A program made the position numbers and the translations under genes. From contig NZ_CP108487.1 in the NCBI RefSeq assembly GCF_036226525.1, forward strand, positions 5,332,001 to 5,396,000: 64,000 nucleotides of DNA, read 5' to 3'. This DNA comes from Kribbella sp. NBC_01245. Lineage in GTDB: Bacteria; Actinomycetota; Actinomycetes; Propionibacteriales; Kribbellaceae. The notes below the pieces were generated by a model, which saw only the letters and a program-made list of their open reading frames with translations, searched no databases and had not been told where the DNA came from. Below, in pieces: positions 17,243 to 24,583 of the stretch. Position 1 is the stretch's first letter; every line of letters starts with the position of its first letter.

Positions 17243-18499
17243 ATGCGCGCAGCCCTGAAGAATCCGCGGTTCAGATTGATCTGGGCCGCCGGTTCGATCT
17301 CAGGCCTGGGCAGCTGGTTACTCGTCGTCGCAATCCCCGTGCACGTCTACCAACTAACCGGATCGGCCACCGCGACCGGTCTCGCGCTCGCACTCGAGGC
17401 GCTACCACCGCTATTGATCGGCCCATGGGCGGGCGGCCTGCTCGATCGATGGAACCTGTCGCGCGCGATGTGGCTGGCCGACCTCACGGCTGCCGCCAGC
17501 GTCGGCCTGATCCTGCTGGCCGATTCGCCGGACCGGATCTGGCTGATCTACCTGGCGATCTTGTGCGAGAACATCGCCTCGACCGTCTTCCGGCCGGCCT
17601 CCCGAGCGCTGATCCCATCGGTGGTCGACAAACCCGATCTCCCCGGCGCGAATGCCCTGAATGCCTTGTCCGGCAGCGTTCTCCGCCTCGCCGCACCACC
17701 TCTCGGCGCAGTGCTACTCGCCGGCCCCGGCCTCGTGACCGTCTTGATGGTCGACATCGCGAGCTACCTCACCTCAGCCCTGCTGATCGCCCGTGCAGGA
17801 CGAGAAGAGCGAGCCGCGCGCACCACCAAAGCCACCACCAACCAGCGGTTCGAGGTGGGAGAAGGCTGGCGGGCGATCCGCAGATCGCCCAGCCTGCTGG
17901 GGATCCTGGTCGGCCAAACCCTGTTCCTCACCGCGAACGCAGGCCTCACAGCCTTGCTGGTCCCCTTCGTCGTCAACGGACTCGGTGAACCAGGCGCGGC
18001 CGTCGGCTACCTCATCTCAGGTCTGGGCGCCGGCTTCCTCCTCGGCGCCGCCGCAAGCGCCGCGGCCTACCGACGACTGGCCATTCATCACCTGATCAGT
18101 GCGGCACAGCTGGCCACTGTCGGAGCGTTCTTCGCGATGGTCAACGCGCCCGGCCTCGCCGTCGCAATCGCCGCCGCCGTGCTGATCGGCATGTCCGGCA
18201 GCATCCTGCTGATCACCGTCGAGACCACGGTCCAGACCTCATCCCCAGCGGCAGTCCGCGGCCGAGTCGGCGCACTCTTCTTCGCGGCCGACTCCCTGGC
18301 CGTGATCGCAGGAGGCCTCGGCGCACCGATCGCGACCCACGCGCTAGGCCTCACACCGGCGCTCAACTTGATCAGCGCGACCGGCCTGGTCGCCGTACCG
18401 GTGACTTTCAGACTTCTGCAACCGCGGTCGAAGCTGCGGCCGCGTCGTACGAAGCGCGCGCCGAAGCGATCTCGCGCTGGTGGCCCTCGGTCCAGGTGA
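17243..18499 (+). CDS. MFS transporter, divergent from XRE regulator
   Basis: A 418-residue, about 12-span MFS protein. It resembles the MefA/enterobactin-exporter branch: SISGLGSWLLVVAIPVHVYQ in TM1 and GPWAGGLLDRWNLSRAM as motif A. Its last 30 residues (from about 389) are very basic, rich in RRTKRAPKR, and are encoded antisense to the end of the convergent hxlR-type gene, a 92-base overlap. The start lies immediately after the shared operator region with the XRE gene. Function: probable efflux under XRE control. Confidence 0.86.
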   Translation: MRAALKNPRFRLIWAAGSISGLGSWLLVVAIPVHVYQLTGSATATGLALALEALPPLLIGPWAGGLLDRWNLSRAMWLADLTAAASVGLILLADSPDRIWLIYLAILCENIASTVFRPASRALIPSVVDKPDLPGANALNALSGSVLRLAAPPLGAVLLAGPGLVTVLMVDIASYLTSALLIARAGREERAARTTKATTNQRFEVGEGWRAIRRSPSLLGILVGQTLFLTANAGLTALLVPFVVNGLGEPGAAVGYLISGLGAGFLLGAAASAAAYRRLAIHHLISAAQLATVGAFFAMVNAPGLAVAIAAAVLIGMSGSILLITVETTVQTSSPAAVRGRVGALFFAADSLAVIAGGLGAPIATHALGLTPALNLISATGLVAVPVTFRLLQPRSKLRPRRTKRAPKRSRAGGPRSR

Positions 18500-18848
18500 C
18501 GAGGGCCTGGATGGTGTCGTGCAGGGTGACGCCGAGCGGGGTCAGCTCGTAGTCGACCCGCGGCGGCACGACGGGGTAAACCGTGCGGCGCACCAGCCCG
18601 TCACGCTCGAGTTGGCGCAGGGTGACCGTGAGCATCCGCTGGCTGATGCCGTCGATGGTGCGTTTGAGCTCGGTGAAGCGCAGTTTGCGGTTGTCGAGCA
18701 GCGCGATCACCAGCAACGACCACTTGTCGCCGATGCGATCGAGGATCTGCCGGACGTCGCAATCCTCGCGGGTATCCCACTGGAATGCGTCCTCGGTACA
18801 GCAGGAGGAACTCGGTTCCTTCAAAGTGCCTTCTTCCACAATTCCCAA
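18408..18848 (-). CDS. HxlR-family transcriptional regulator
   Basis: A winged-helix HxlR protein of up to 146 residues. The core runs from CDVRQILDRIGDKWSLLVIA (DNA-binding helix region) to LRFTELKRTIDGISQRMLT and the wing RRTVYPVVPPRVDYELT. A Cys lies in the conserved position before VRQIL, and a further CC pair sits near residue 16; in this family Cys can sense oxidants or aldehydes. TTG 18848 and GTG 18839 are both usable starts. It is divergent from a DHA2 exporter (starts 70 bases apart), the usual arrangement for an HxlR-controlled pump. Confidence 0.87.
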   Translation of the reverse strand: MGIVEEGTLKEPSSSCCTEDAFQWDTREDCDVRQILDRIGDKWSLLVIALLDNRKLRFTELKRTIDGISQRMLTVTLRQLERDGLVRRTVYPVVPPRVDYELTPLGVTLHDTIQALVTWTEGHQREIASARASYDAAAASTAVAEV

Positions 18849-18917
18849 TGGTTCCGCACGATGGGTTCAGTTACAAGAGGGAACCGACCCTCGTTTCGAG
18901 AACTGAGGAGCCATTCC

Positions 18918-20312
18918 GTGCCTACCCCACTCGCCAGCGACTCCGACCGGATGACCGGCCGGGCGTGGGCGTTGCTCTTTGTCCTGTGCGGCGCGATCTT
19001 CCTCGAGGGCATCGACGTCTCGATGATGGGCGTCGCGCTGCCATCCATCCGCGCCGAACTCGGGATGACCACCAGCGAACTCCAATGGGTGGTCAGCGCC
19101 TACGTCCTGTCGTACGGCGGCTTCGTGCTGCTCGGCGGCCGTGCGGCCGACCTACTCGGCCGGCGGCGGATGTTCGTCGGCTGGCTGGTCGTCTTCCTGC
19201 TCTTCTCCGGCCTCGGCGGTTTCGCCACCGAGGGCTGGATGCTGATCGTGGCCCGCTTCATGACCGGTGTCGCCGCCGCGTTCATGACGCCCGCGGGTCT
19301 GTCCATCATCACCACGACCTTTCCCGAAGGCCCGCAGCGCAACAAGGCTCTGCTCGTGTACGCCGGTACGGCCGCGGGTGGTTTCTCGCTCGGCATGGTG
19401 GCGGGTGGTCTGCTCGCTGCGATCGACTGGCGTTGGGTCTTCTTCGCGCCGGTCCTGCTCTCGGCGGTCATCCTGGCTCTCGCGATCCGGCTGATCCCAC
19501 GCGAGGCCCGGCCGGCTCGCATAGCGGGCGGGTTCGACGTACTCGGTGCCATCATGTTGACCGGCTCGATGCTGTTGCTGGTCTCGACCGTCGTGCTCGC
19601 TCCGGACGTGAGCCCGGTCCGTTCGGTCATCACGCTCGCGCTCAGCCTGGTTCTACTCGCGGCGTTCATTCGGCACGAACGGCGTTCGGCTTTGCCGCTG
19701 GTACGACTCGGCATCTTCCGTTCGGCCGCGCTCGTCCGCGCGAACCTGGGCGCGATGTTGCTGGTCGGCTCGTTTGTCGGGTTCCAGTTCATCGCCGTGC
19801 TCTACCTGCAGGAGGTCCGGCACTGGTCGGAGCTCGAGACCGGACTCGCGCTGATGGTCATCGGGCTCGACGCGATCCTGGCGCCGACGCTCACGCCCGT
19901 ACTGGTTCGCCGGTTCGGCAATCCCGCGGTGATCGTGACCGCATTCGTGCTGGCCGTCGCGGCGTACGCGCTGTTCCTTCCGCTAAGCAACGACTGGACC
20001 TATGCGGCCATGCTGCCGGCCTTCCTACTACTCAGCCTGGCCTTCTCGTTCGGCTATGGACCATTGACGATTGCCGCGACCGACGGCGTTGCCGAAGAGG
20101 AGCAGGGTCTTGCGAGCGGCGTACTCACCACGTCGTTCCAGTTCGGGTCGGCCCTCGGTCTAGCTGTCGTCGCCTCGGTGATCGCTGCGTCCGAAGGCGG
20201 TCTGCGTACGGCACTAGTGGTGCCACTAGTCGCCGGCGCACTCGGCGTACTCGTCAGCGCCCCCGGCCTCAAAACGAGACAGGTGGCGCCCTCAACCGCA
20301 ACAGCCGCATAG
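18918..20312 (+). CDS. MFS transporter, DHA2 type, HxlR-linked
   Basis: A 464-residue exporter with about 14 spans: TM1 LEGIDVSMMGVALPSIRAEL, motif A GGRAADLLGRRRM, and TM5 motif C near GGFSLGMVAGG. GTG 18918 is chosen because GAGGAG lies 5 bases upstream. Divergent placement beside the HxlR regulator suggests induction by the pump's substrate. A 14-bp perfect stem terminator follows 10 bases after the stop. Confidence 0.9.
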   Translation: MPTPLASDSDRMTGRAWALLFVLCGAIFLEGIDVSMMGVALPSIRAELGMTTSELQWVVSAYVLSYGGFVLLGGRAADLLGRRRMFVGWLVVFLLFSGLGGFATEGWMLIVARFMTGVAAAFMTPAGLSIITTTFPEGPQRNKALLVYAGTAAGGFSLGMVAGGLLAAIDWRWVFFAPVLLSAVILALAIRLIPREARPARIAGGFDVLGAIMLTGSMLLLVSTVVLAPDVSPVRSVITLALSLVLLAAFIRHERRSALPLVRLGIFRSAALVRANLGAMLLVGSFVGFQFIAVLYLQEVRHWSELETGLALMVIGLDAILAPTLTPVLVRRFGNPAVIVTAFVLAVAAYALFLPLSNDWTYAAMLPAFLLLSLAFSFGYGPLTIAATDGVAEEEQGLASGVLTTSFQFGSALGLAVVASVIAASEGGLRTALVVPLVAGALGVLVSAPGLKTRQVAPSTATAA

Positions 20313-20321
20313 CGTCGCCAG

Positions 20322-20355
20322 CGCCGCCTCGCCTTACAACCAAGGCGAGGCGGCG
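20322..20355 (+). terminator. Strong intrinsic terminator
   Basis: A 14-bp perfect stem (CGCCGCCTCGCCTT / AAGGCGAGGCGGCG) with a 6-base loop, then AGTGGGTTTTGG. It ends the DHA2 exporter transcript. Confidence 0.85.
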
Positions 20356-20743
20356 AGTGGGTTTTGGAAAGTTACATCGCTGTTATTTACGGGCGCTGAC
20401 CAAACGGTCCGAACAGCATGTCGGAAGAACCTTTCGGCGGTGATGAAAAGACCCCGGGCACCGACTTTGGCAGGACAAAAGTCAACAGTGAGTTCGCGGC
20501 CGAGACCACAGCGAGACCGGCCCGTGACCTGGGGTTTCTCACTCAGTAAGACATTTGTAAAGGTCCTTCCCAGTCCATATCCATTGGCCTTCTTATGAGG
20601 TGTTCTTTACTTATGCCGATCGATTGCGCAAGCAGGACGAGCAGCCTCCGGGCCGCTGGTTCGCCGGTGCCACTAGCGGGGGCTCCGGACAAGATCGGCA
20701 CCGCCCGAATTCCAGGTTCCGCCCAAAACCTGAAGGACCGCTG
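20356..20743 (+). other. Long intergenic leader with no gene seen
   Basis: This 388-base stretch is richer in A and T than its surroundings, with runs such as GACATTTGTAAAGG and TTCTTTACTTATG. No credible coding frame or tRNA was found. It probably holds the promoter and a leader for the small two-gene unit that follows. An in-frame codon at 20600 would extend the next protein by 48 residues, but the extension looks non-coding. Confidence 0.5.
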
Positions 20744-20980
20744 ATGGACGAGTTGGCCGGTTCACCGACCTCCCCCACCTCACACCGACGAGTTCGCGTC
20801 TGGTTCGGCGATCACCCGATCGCGGACCACATCGCCGAGCCGCTGCAGGCCGAGCGTTACGAAGAGGCCATGCGCCGCCGCTTCGCCTGCTGCCGAGTCA
20901 CCAACGACCCCGCCGTGATGCCGACCCTGACGATCGCATCGGCACTCACCCCGGCCCGCACGCCCGAGCCGACCCGATGA
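20744..20980 (+). CDS. Small unknown protein coupled to resolvase-like gene
   Basis: A 78-residue protein I do not recognise. The middle contains VRVWFGDHPIADHIAEPLQA and a basic helix AERYEEAMRRRFACCR. ATG 20744 is preceded only weakly by GAAGGACCGCTG. Its TGA overlaps the ATG of the next gene (ATGA), so the two proteins are made together. The pairing of a small partner with a resolvase-fold protein echoes the 8101-8692 pair. Confidence 0.6.
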   Translation: MDELAGSPTSPTSHRRVRVWFGDHPIADHIAEPLQAERYEEAMRRRFACCRVTNDPAVMPTLTIASALTPARTPEPTR

Positions 20981-21297
20981 CCACCCGTCCGCTGCTGCTC
21001 GGTTATCTGCGGGCGGACGAGACGGCCTCAGCGGCCGAACTGGCATCGCTGACGTCGTCACTGGCGAGCTTCGCCAGCGCGGAAGGTTTCACCCTCGGCA
21101 CGGTCTACACCGAACGCGACTGCAGTACGCCGGCCGCGTTCCACGCGCTGGTCGACGAGGTCAATCGCCTCGAGGTGCGAGCGGTCGTCGTACCGAATCT
21201 CGAGCACCTCGGCGGTTTCGACGTCGTCAGCACCATGCGCAACCACCTGGAGCAGCACACCACGGCCCGGGTAGTGGCGGTGCAACCCGCCCCCTAA
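20977..21297 (+). CDS. Second orphan resolvase-fold protein
   Basis: A 106-residue protein paralogous to the one at 8101-8406: LLLGYLRADETASAAELASL at the first strand, then AAFHALVDEVNRLEVRAVVV and PNLEHLGG. As in the other copy, the position of the recombinase nucleophile is not Ser (YLRAD) and no HTH tail is present. It is therefore probably not an active recombinase. A 44-base hairpin terminator starts 3 bases after the stop. Confidence 0.7.
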   Translation: MTTRPLLLGYLRADETASAAELASLTSSLASFASAEGFTLGTVYTERDCSTPAAFHALVDEVNRLEVRAVVVPNLEHLGGFDVVSTMRNHLEQHTTARVVAVQPAP

Positions 21298-21299
21298 GC

Positions 21300-21343
21300 A
21301 GCGGAGCTGATGTCTTGACCCCTGCATCGGCATCGGCTCCGCT
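21300..21343 (+). terminator. Terminator after the resolvase-like gene
   Basis: AGCGGAGC / GCTCCGCT forms a perfect 8-bp stem, with additional pairing GATG/CATC inside, followed by TTCCACTT. Confidence 0.6.
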
Positions 21344-21354
21344 TTCCACTTGAA

Positions 21355-21384
21355 GAAGGCCCTCGCCAATTGGCGAGGGCCTTC
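21355..21384 (-). terminator. 30-bp perfect palindrome ending the M15-like gene
   Basis: GAAGGCCCTCGCCAA is followed directly by its exact reverse complement. It ends 6 bases before the stop codon of the minus-strand peptidase gene. Confidence 0.75.
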
Positions 21385-21390
21385 AAAGTT

Positions 21391-22164
21391 TCAGCTGGTG
21401 ATGGTGTAGCCGTAGCGTTCCATCACGGCGGCGGTTTCGGGACCGAAGGAGCCGTTGGCGGGCAGGCCGAACTTGGCCTGGATCTTGCGGGTCATCCGCT
21501 GGAAGTGCTGATGCCACGGCGTTCCGGACGGCGGCAGGATTTCGGACCGGGTGATCGCGCCGATCTTGGGATGCGAGGCCCACGCCAGTACTTGGGCTCG
21601 ATCCGCTGCCCAGGTCCCGCTCATCGCGTCGCGTTGGCAGGCGATCTCCATCGCGCCGAGGGAGATCGTGGTGTTGACGCCCGGCCGCGAGATCGGCTGC
21701 GGCGGCACGTTCGCCGCGCGCAGGCGCTGGTAGTGCTCCCACGTCATCCGGTAGTACCCGGGCGGTCCGTCGTCCGGCCCGCGATTCGCGAGACCGTTGC
21801 GGCCGCGGCGGTATTCCTTCACCTGGTGGGCCGCGCCACGCGACAGGTCCTGGTCGCCGACGGCGATCGCGTGGATGTGCCACGGCCAGTCGCTCTGCGC
21901 CGGCGTTCGCAACCACGCGGCGAAACCGACCTTGCGCAGGGCCAGCACGACGGCTTTGCGCTCTTTCGCTGACAATTCAGTCGCCCGTACGTCGATCGCG
22001 CCGCCGCCGTCGTGCGTGCCGGCTGAGGCGCTGACACCGCCGCGGTTGTACGAGCCTTGCATGACGTCGAACTCGAACTCGGTCAGCCGCTCGGCTGCTT
22101 CGATCATCGCCACGGTTCGCTTGTTCAAGCGCTTACCCCGCCAGATGACGCGGACCTCAGACAT
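21391..22164 (-). CDS. M15-like peptidase with peptidoglycan-binding domain
   Basis: A 257-residue protein. The N-terminal half has the metal-ligand pattern of LAS/M15 D,D-carboxypeptidase folds: His51 and Asp58 in SAGTHDGGGAIDV, and WPWHIH with His98. The C-terminal 60 residues form a PG_binding_1 repeat (KIQAKFGLPANGSFGPETAA). No signal peptide is visible, so export or lytic action is uncertain. ATG 22164 overlaps the end of the upstream small gene by 8 bases; GTG 22173 or 22179 would add LVAP. The role is probably peptidoglycan stem-peptide cleavage or recognition. Confidence 0.75.
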   Translation of the reverse strand: MSEVRVIWRGKRLNKRTVAMIEAAERLTEFEFDVMQGSYNRGGVSASAGTHDGGGAIDVRATELSAKERKAVVLALRKVGFAAWLRTPAQSDWPWHIHAIAVGDQDLSRGAAHQVKEYRRGRNGLANRGPDDGPPGYYRMTWEHYQRLRAANVPPQPISRPGVNTTISLGAMEIACQRDAMSGTWAADRAQVLAWASHPKIGAITRSEILPPSGTPWHQHFQRMTRKIQAKFGLPANGSFGPETAAVMERYGYTITS

Positions 22165-22336
22165 CGGCGCCACCAGCACTTCCAGGAGCGCCGGCAGTTC
22201 CGAGGATTTGTGCCGCGTCGTCGGCGGCCGCCAGTGCCTCCAACTGATCGATCTCGTCGTCGGTCACTTCCTCCGGACCGAGATCCGCCTCGAACTCCGC
22301 GAACTCGGCCGGTTCTTCAAAACGCAGTTCACTCAT
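22157..22336 (-). CDS. Small acidic protein (59 aa) upstream of M15-like peptidase
   Basis: Reads MSELRFEEPAEFAEFE, continues through PEEVTDDEIDQLEALAAADD, and ends with a small-residue tail GTAGAPGSAGGADV. The first 45 residues are strongly acidic and helical; the last 14 are Gly/Ala/Ser. The stop overlaps the next ATG, so it is co-translated with the peptidase. It might be a chaperone-like partner or a leader-core peptide, but there is no match to a named family and no modification enzyme nearby. A structured untranslated region precedes it. Confidence 0.6.
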   Translation of the reverse strand: MSELRFEEPAEFAEFEADLGPEEVTDDEIDQLEALAAADDAAQILGTAGAPGSAGGADV

Positions 22337-22419
22337 TCCGCCCCCAACGGCTTCGCTACGTTACTTTTTGGCCCCATCAAGCCCCCCGGCCGACAGTCCT
22401 CACCAGGTTAGGGGCGTGA

Positions 22420-22580
22420 TGGGGGCACGTCCACGGATTCGATCCGACTTGCACGGTCGGGCAGGTGTGAGGTTCGCCGGAGTGGGTACGAGGGGGTTGT
22501 CCCGCGGTTCCGTAAGTCCCATCCGGGCAGGTGGCACCTACCGAGCCGCGGTCTCCCGCTGAGGGGCAGGAGAGTCGACC
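22420..22580 (-). promoter_or_regulatory. Structured leader candidate for the small-protein/M15 operon
   Basis: About 250 bases separate the upstream terminator from the small ORF. The region holds a 9-bp stem (CCGCGGTTC / GAGCCGCGG, one G-U) enclosing short hairpins such as AGGTGGCACCT, and further C-rich loops nearer the gene. Cell-wall hydrolase genes in actinobacteria are often controlled by c-di-AMP (ydaO) riboswitches, but I could not match that consensus, so the class is unassigned. It could equally be a small RNA or a normal promoter region. Confidence 0.35.
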
Positions 22581-22585
22581 GATGG

Positions 22586-22611
22586 CGGCAGCCGAAGACG
22601 TTCGGCTGCCG
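22586..22611 (-). terminator. Terminator of the methyltransferase gene
   Basis: An 11-bp perfect stem (CGGCAGCCGAA / TTCGGCTGCCG) with loop GACG lies 36 bases after the methyltransferase stop. No clear T-run follows. Confidence 0.6.
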
Positions 22612-22646
22612 CTTGGTCACTCATCCGGCTGCTTGTCGCTAGCCGA

Positions 22647-23429
22647 CTAAAGCGCAGCGGCTACGAAGAGATAGCGGTTCAGGCTGAAGAAGTACCCCGG
22701 GCCGAGGGAGATCAGGTCATCAGCCCACGCATGGGCGACCTCCTCGGTAATGCCGGAGCGGCCGGTGACGAAGTTGGCGACGATGTCGACCAGCCCGCCG
22801 CTGTACGTCCACGGGTCGTAGCCCGCGTTGAGCATCGGCACGACCTGGCGATGGGTGACCGTGAAACCCGCCGCGCTGAGCTTGTCGCCGAGGGTTCGCG
22901 GTAGATGCGGATCGGTGAGGTGCTCCTCGAAGACGGCCAGTACCTTGTGCATGCGGGCGTCGTCGCGGGAGCGCCAGACGATCGACTCCCAGTCGGTGTC
23001 GAGCAGGATCACCCGGCCGGCCGGCCGCAGCACCCGGCGGATCTCGGCGAGCGCGCCCGCCACGTCATCGACGTACTCGAAGACCTGGGTCGAGACCACC
23101 ACGTCGAAACTCCCCGGGCCGAACGGGATTCGCGTGGCCGGGGCCAGCTCGAGCTCGATCGAGCGGCGGCCGGGCACGTCCGCGCGGGTGCCGGCGATGG
23201 CGAGCATGCTCTCGCTGATGTCGATCCCGCAGACGCGGCCTTCGGTGCCGACCTCCTCGGCCATCTCCGCCGCGAGCAGGCCCGGTCCGACGCCGACGTC
23301 GAGGACCCGGTCGCCGGGGCGCAGGGCCAGCGCGTACCGCACTACCCGGCGTTGCTCGATCACATCGGGCGTGGTGTAGACCGCCTCGATCTGCCTGGAT
23401 ATCTGCGGATCGAACTGGAGGTTGCTCAT
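22647..23429 (-). CDS. Class I SAM-dependent methyltransferase (UbiE-like)
   Basis: A 260-residue enzyme. Motif I is VLDVGVGPGLLAAEMA near residue 43-58, with the acidic end of strand 2 at CGIDISESML and motif post-I at GSFDVVVSTQVFEYVDD. The overall form is that of Methyltransf_11/UbiE proteins that act on small molecules such as quinones, sterol-like or natural-product scaffolds. No biosynthetic neighbours identify the substrate. The ATG has AAAGGTGAGGA upstream, a good ribosome site. Confidence 0.88.
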   Translation of the reverse strand: MSNLQFDPQISRQIEAVYTTPDVIEQRRVVRYALALRPGDRVLDVGVGPGLLAAEMAEEVGTEGRVCGIDISESMLAIAGTRADVPGRRSIELELAPATRIPFGPGSFDVVVSTQVFEYVDDVAGALAEIRRVLRPAGRVILLDTDWESIVWRSRDDARMHKVLAVFEEHLTDPHLPRTLGDKLSAAGFTVTHRQVVPMLNAGYDPWTYSGGLVDIVANFVTGRSGITEEVAHAWADDLISLGPGYFFSLNRYLFVAAAL

Positions 23430-23548
23430 TCCTCACCTTTCCGGCGCCTTCGCAGGGCCGAGACCACCATCGTGCTGGGTCCACTGTCCTCCCAATAGGC
23501 CTGTCTCGCAGCAACCGGCACTCGACAGTCCGATCTCCGTTACGTGAA

Positions 23549-23586
23549 AACGCCCGTAGAACCTGTTGCCAGGCTCTACGGGCGTT
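23549..23586 (-). terminator. Strong terminator of the membrane-protein gene
   Basis: A 12-bp perfect outer stem (AACGCCCGTAGA / TCTACGGGCGTT) encloses an inner CCTG/CAGG stem. On the minus strand it is followed by TTCACG. Confidence 0.8.
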
Positions 23587-23595
23587 CGTCGGGGA

Positions 23596-24030
23596 TCAGC
23601 GGCGAAGGGCGTTGAACTGAAGCTCGGCGAGGACCGCCACGGCGGCGGCCTGTACGGCGATGACGATGGTGCCGAGCGTCGTCAGGTCCGGCCCGGCGAA
23701 GATCACCGCCACACTCGCGACCACCCAGGCGGCGTTGACCGGGATGACCTCGCGCAGCGCCGTACGACGAACTGCCGGGCGGCGGGCGATCAGCAGCAGA
23801 CCGGCCGTCCATCCCAGCAGGAACAGCCCGACGCCGAGGCTGAGGCCGACCGGCAGACCCAGCAGTTCGGACAACCCGATCGGGCCTTCGAGAACGACCC
23901 CGGCCAGGAGCAGCAGGGCCCCGAGCGCCCCAGAGGCCAACGCGTCCAGGCGCAGAACTCCGGTCAGGAAACGGCTCTCGACCGTCTCGGCGGCACTGGC
24001 ATTGGCGTCGGCGTTGGCATAGGTGCTCAT
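23596..24030 (-). CDS. Four-span membrane protein of unknown function
   Basis: A 144-residue protein. After an Ala/Asn-rich N-terminus (STYANADANASAA) it has four hydrophobic segments, at about 30-48, 55-78, 90-108 and 115-135. It resembles DUF-type small integral membrane proteins common in actinobacteria. ATG 24030 has AAGGAG 10 bases upstream and is preferred to the longer reading. It follows the SnoaL-like gene on the same strand about 80 bases away, so the two may share a transcript. Confidence 0.75.
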   Translation of the reverse strand: MSTYANADANASAAETVESRFLTGVLRLDALASGALGALLLLAGVVLEGPIGLSELLGLPVGLSLGVGLFLLGWTAGLLLIARRPAVRRTALREVIPVNAAWVVASVAVIFAGPDLTTLGTIVIAVQAAAVAVLAELQFNALRR

Positions 24031-24109
24031 GGCAATCTTCTCCTTAGCGAGATCGGACAACGAGGGATCGGGCACGGCCGGGATCAGCTAGCGGGATCAG
24101 TCGGCGTGA

Positions 24110-24469
24110 TCAGGCCGCGGGCGGGGCGAAGTCGATGAAGCCGACCACCTCGGACAGCCGGCCGTCGTCGGCGACGGTGACGCAGTCGATTCCGCCGGCG
24201 ACGGGCGGCTGACCGTCGGCCGCAAGCTCCCAGCCCCAGCGGAGCCGATCGTGGTGGCTGTCGACCTCGCCGACGAGGCGGAAGGTGTGGGCGGGGAAGA
24301 GCTCGTGGGCGGTGTCGACCAGCTCGAACAGGCCGGTGTGCCCGGTGACGTCGAACATCGGGTCCACGAAGGTGCCGTCCGTGGTCCAGAGCTCTTCGAT
24401 GATCTTGCGGCGGGTGTCCGCGTCGTTCTCGTTCCACATTGCGAAGTACTGGGTGGCCAGGGCGTTCAT
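24110..24469 (-). CDS. SnoaL/NTF2-like fold protein
   Basis: A 119-residue alpha+beta barrel protein. NALATQYFAMWNENDADTRR and the following LWTTDGTFVDPMF form the first helices and strand of the SnoaL-like family; HDRLRWGWEL and VVGFIDF form the last strands. Such proteins are either small isomerases/hydratases or binding proteins, and family alone does not decide. An AGGAG site lies 5-9 bases upstream of the ATG. It is divergent from the XRE regulator that follows at 24584, 114 bases apart, and is a likely target. Confidence 0.8.
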   Translation of the reverse strand: MNALATQYFAMWNENDADTRRKIIEELWTTDGTFVDPMFDVTGHTGLFELVDTAHELFPAHTFRLVGEVDSHHDRLRWGWELAADGQPPVAGGIDCVTVADDGRLSEVVGFIDFAPPAA

Positions 24470-24583
24470 CGAAAGCTCCTCATTCGGTTCGAAGTGATAC
24501 GAGAAGCTTCGGGCCGAACGTCCCAGCGGTCGATGACGTCAGAGGTAATGGCGGCAACCACCTGACGGGTTAGGTTCGAGCAC

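Noticed and set aside
22157..22336. RiPP precursor peptide
   Set aside because: A leader/core-like layout, but no lanthipeptide, lasso, YcaO or radical-SAM enzyme is near, and the tail has no Cys, Ser-rich or Thr-rich core.
22420..22580. ydaO (c-di-AMP) riboswitch
   Set aside because: The context is suitable, but the conserved GGGGGACCCA and GCCCGAAUCCGUCAGCUAACC elements are not present in the right order.
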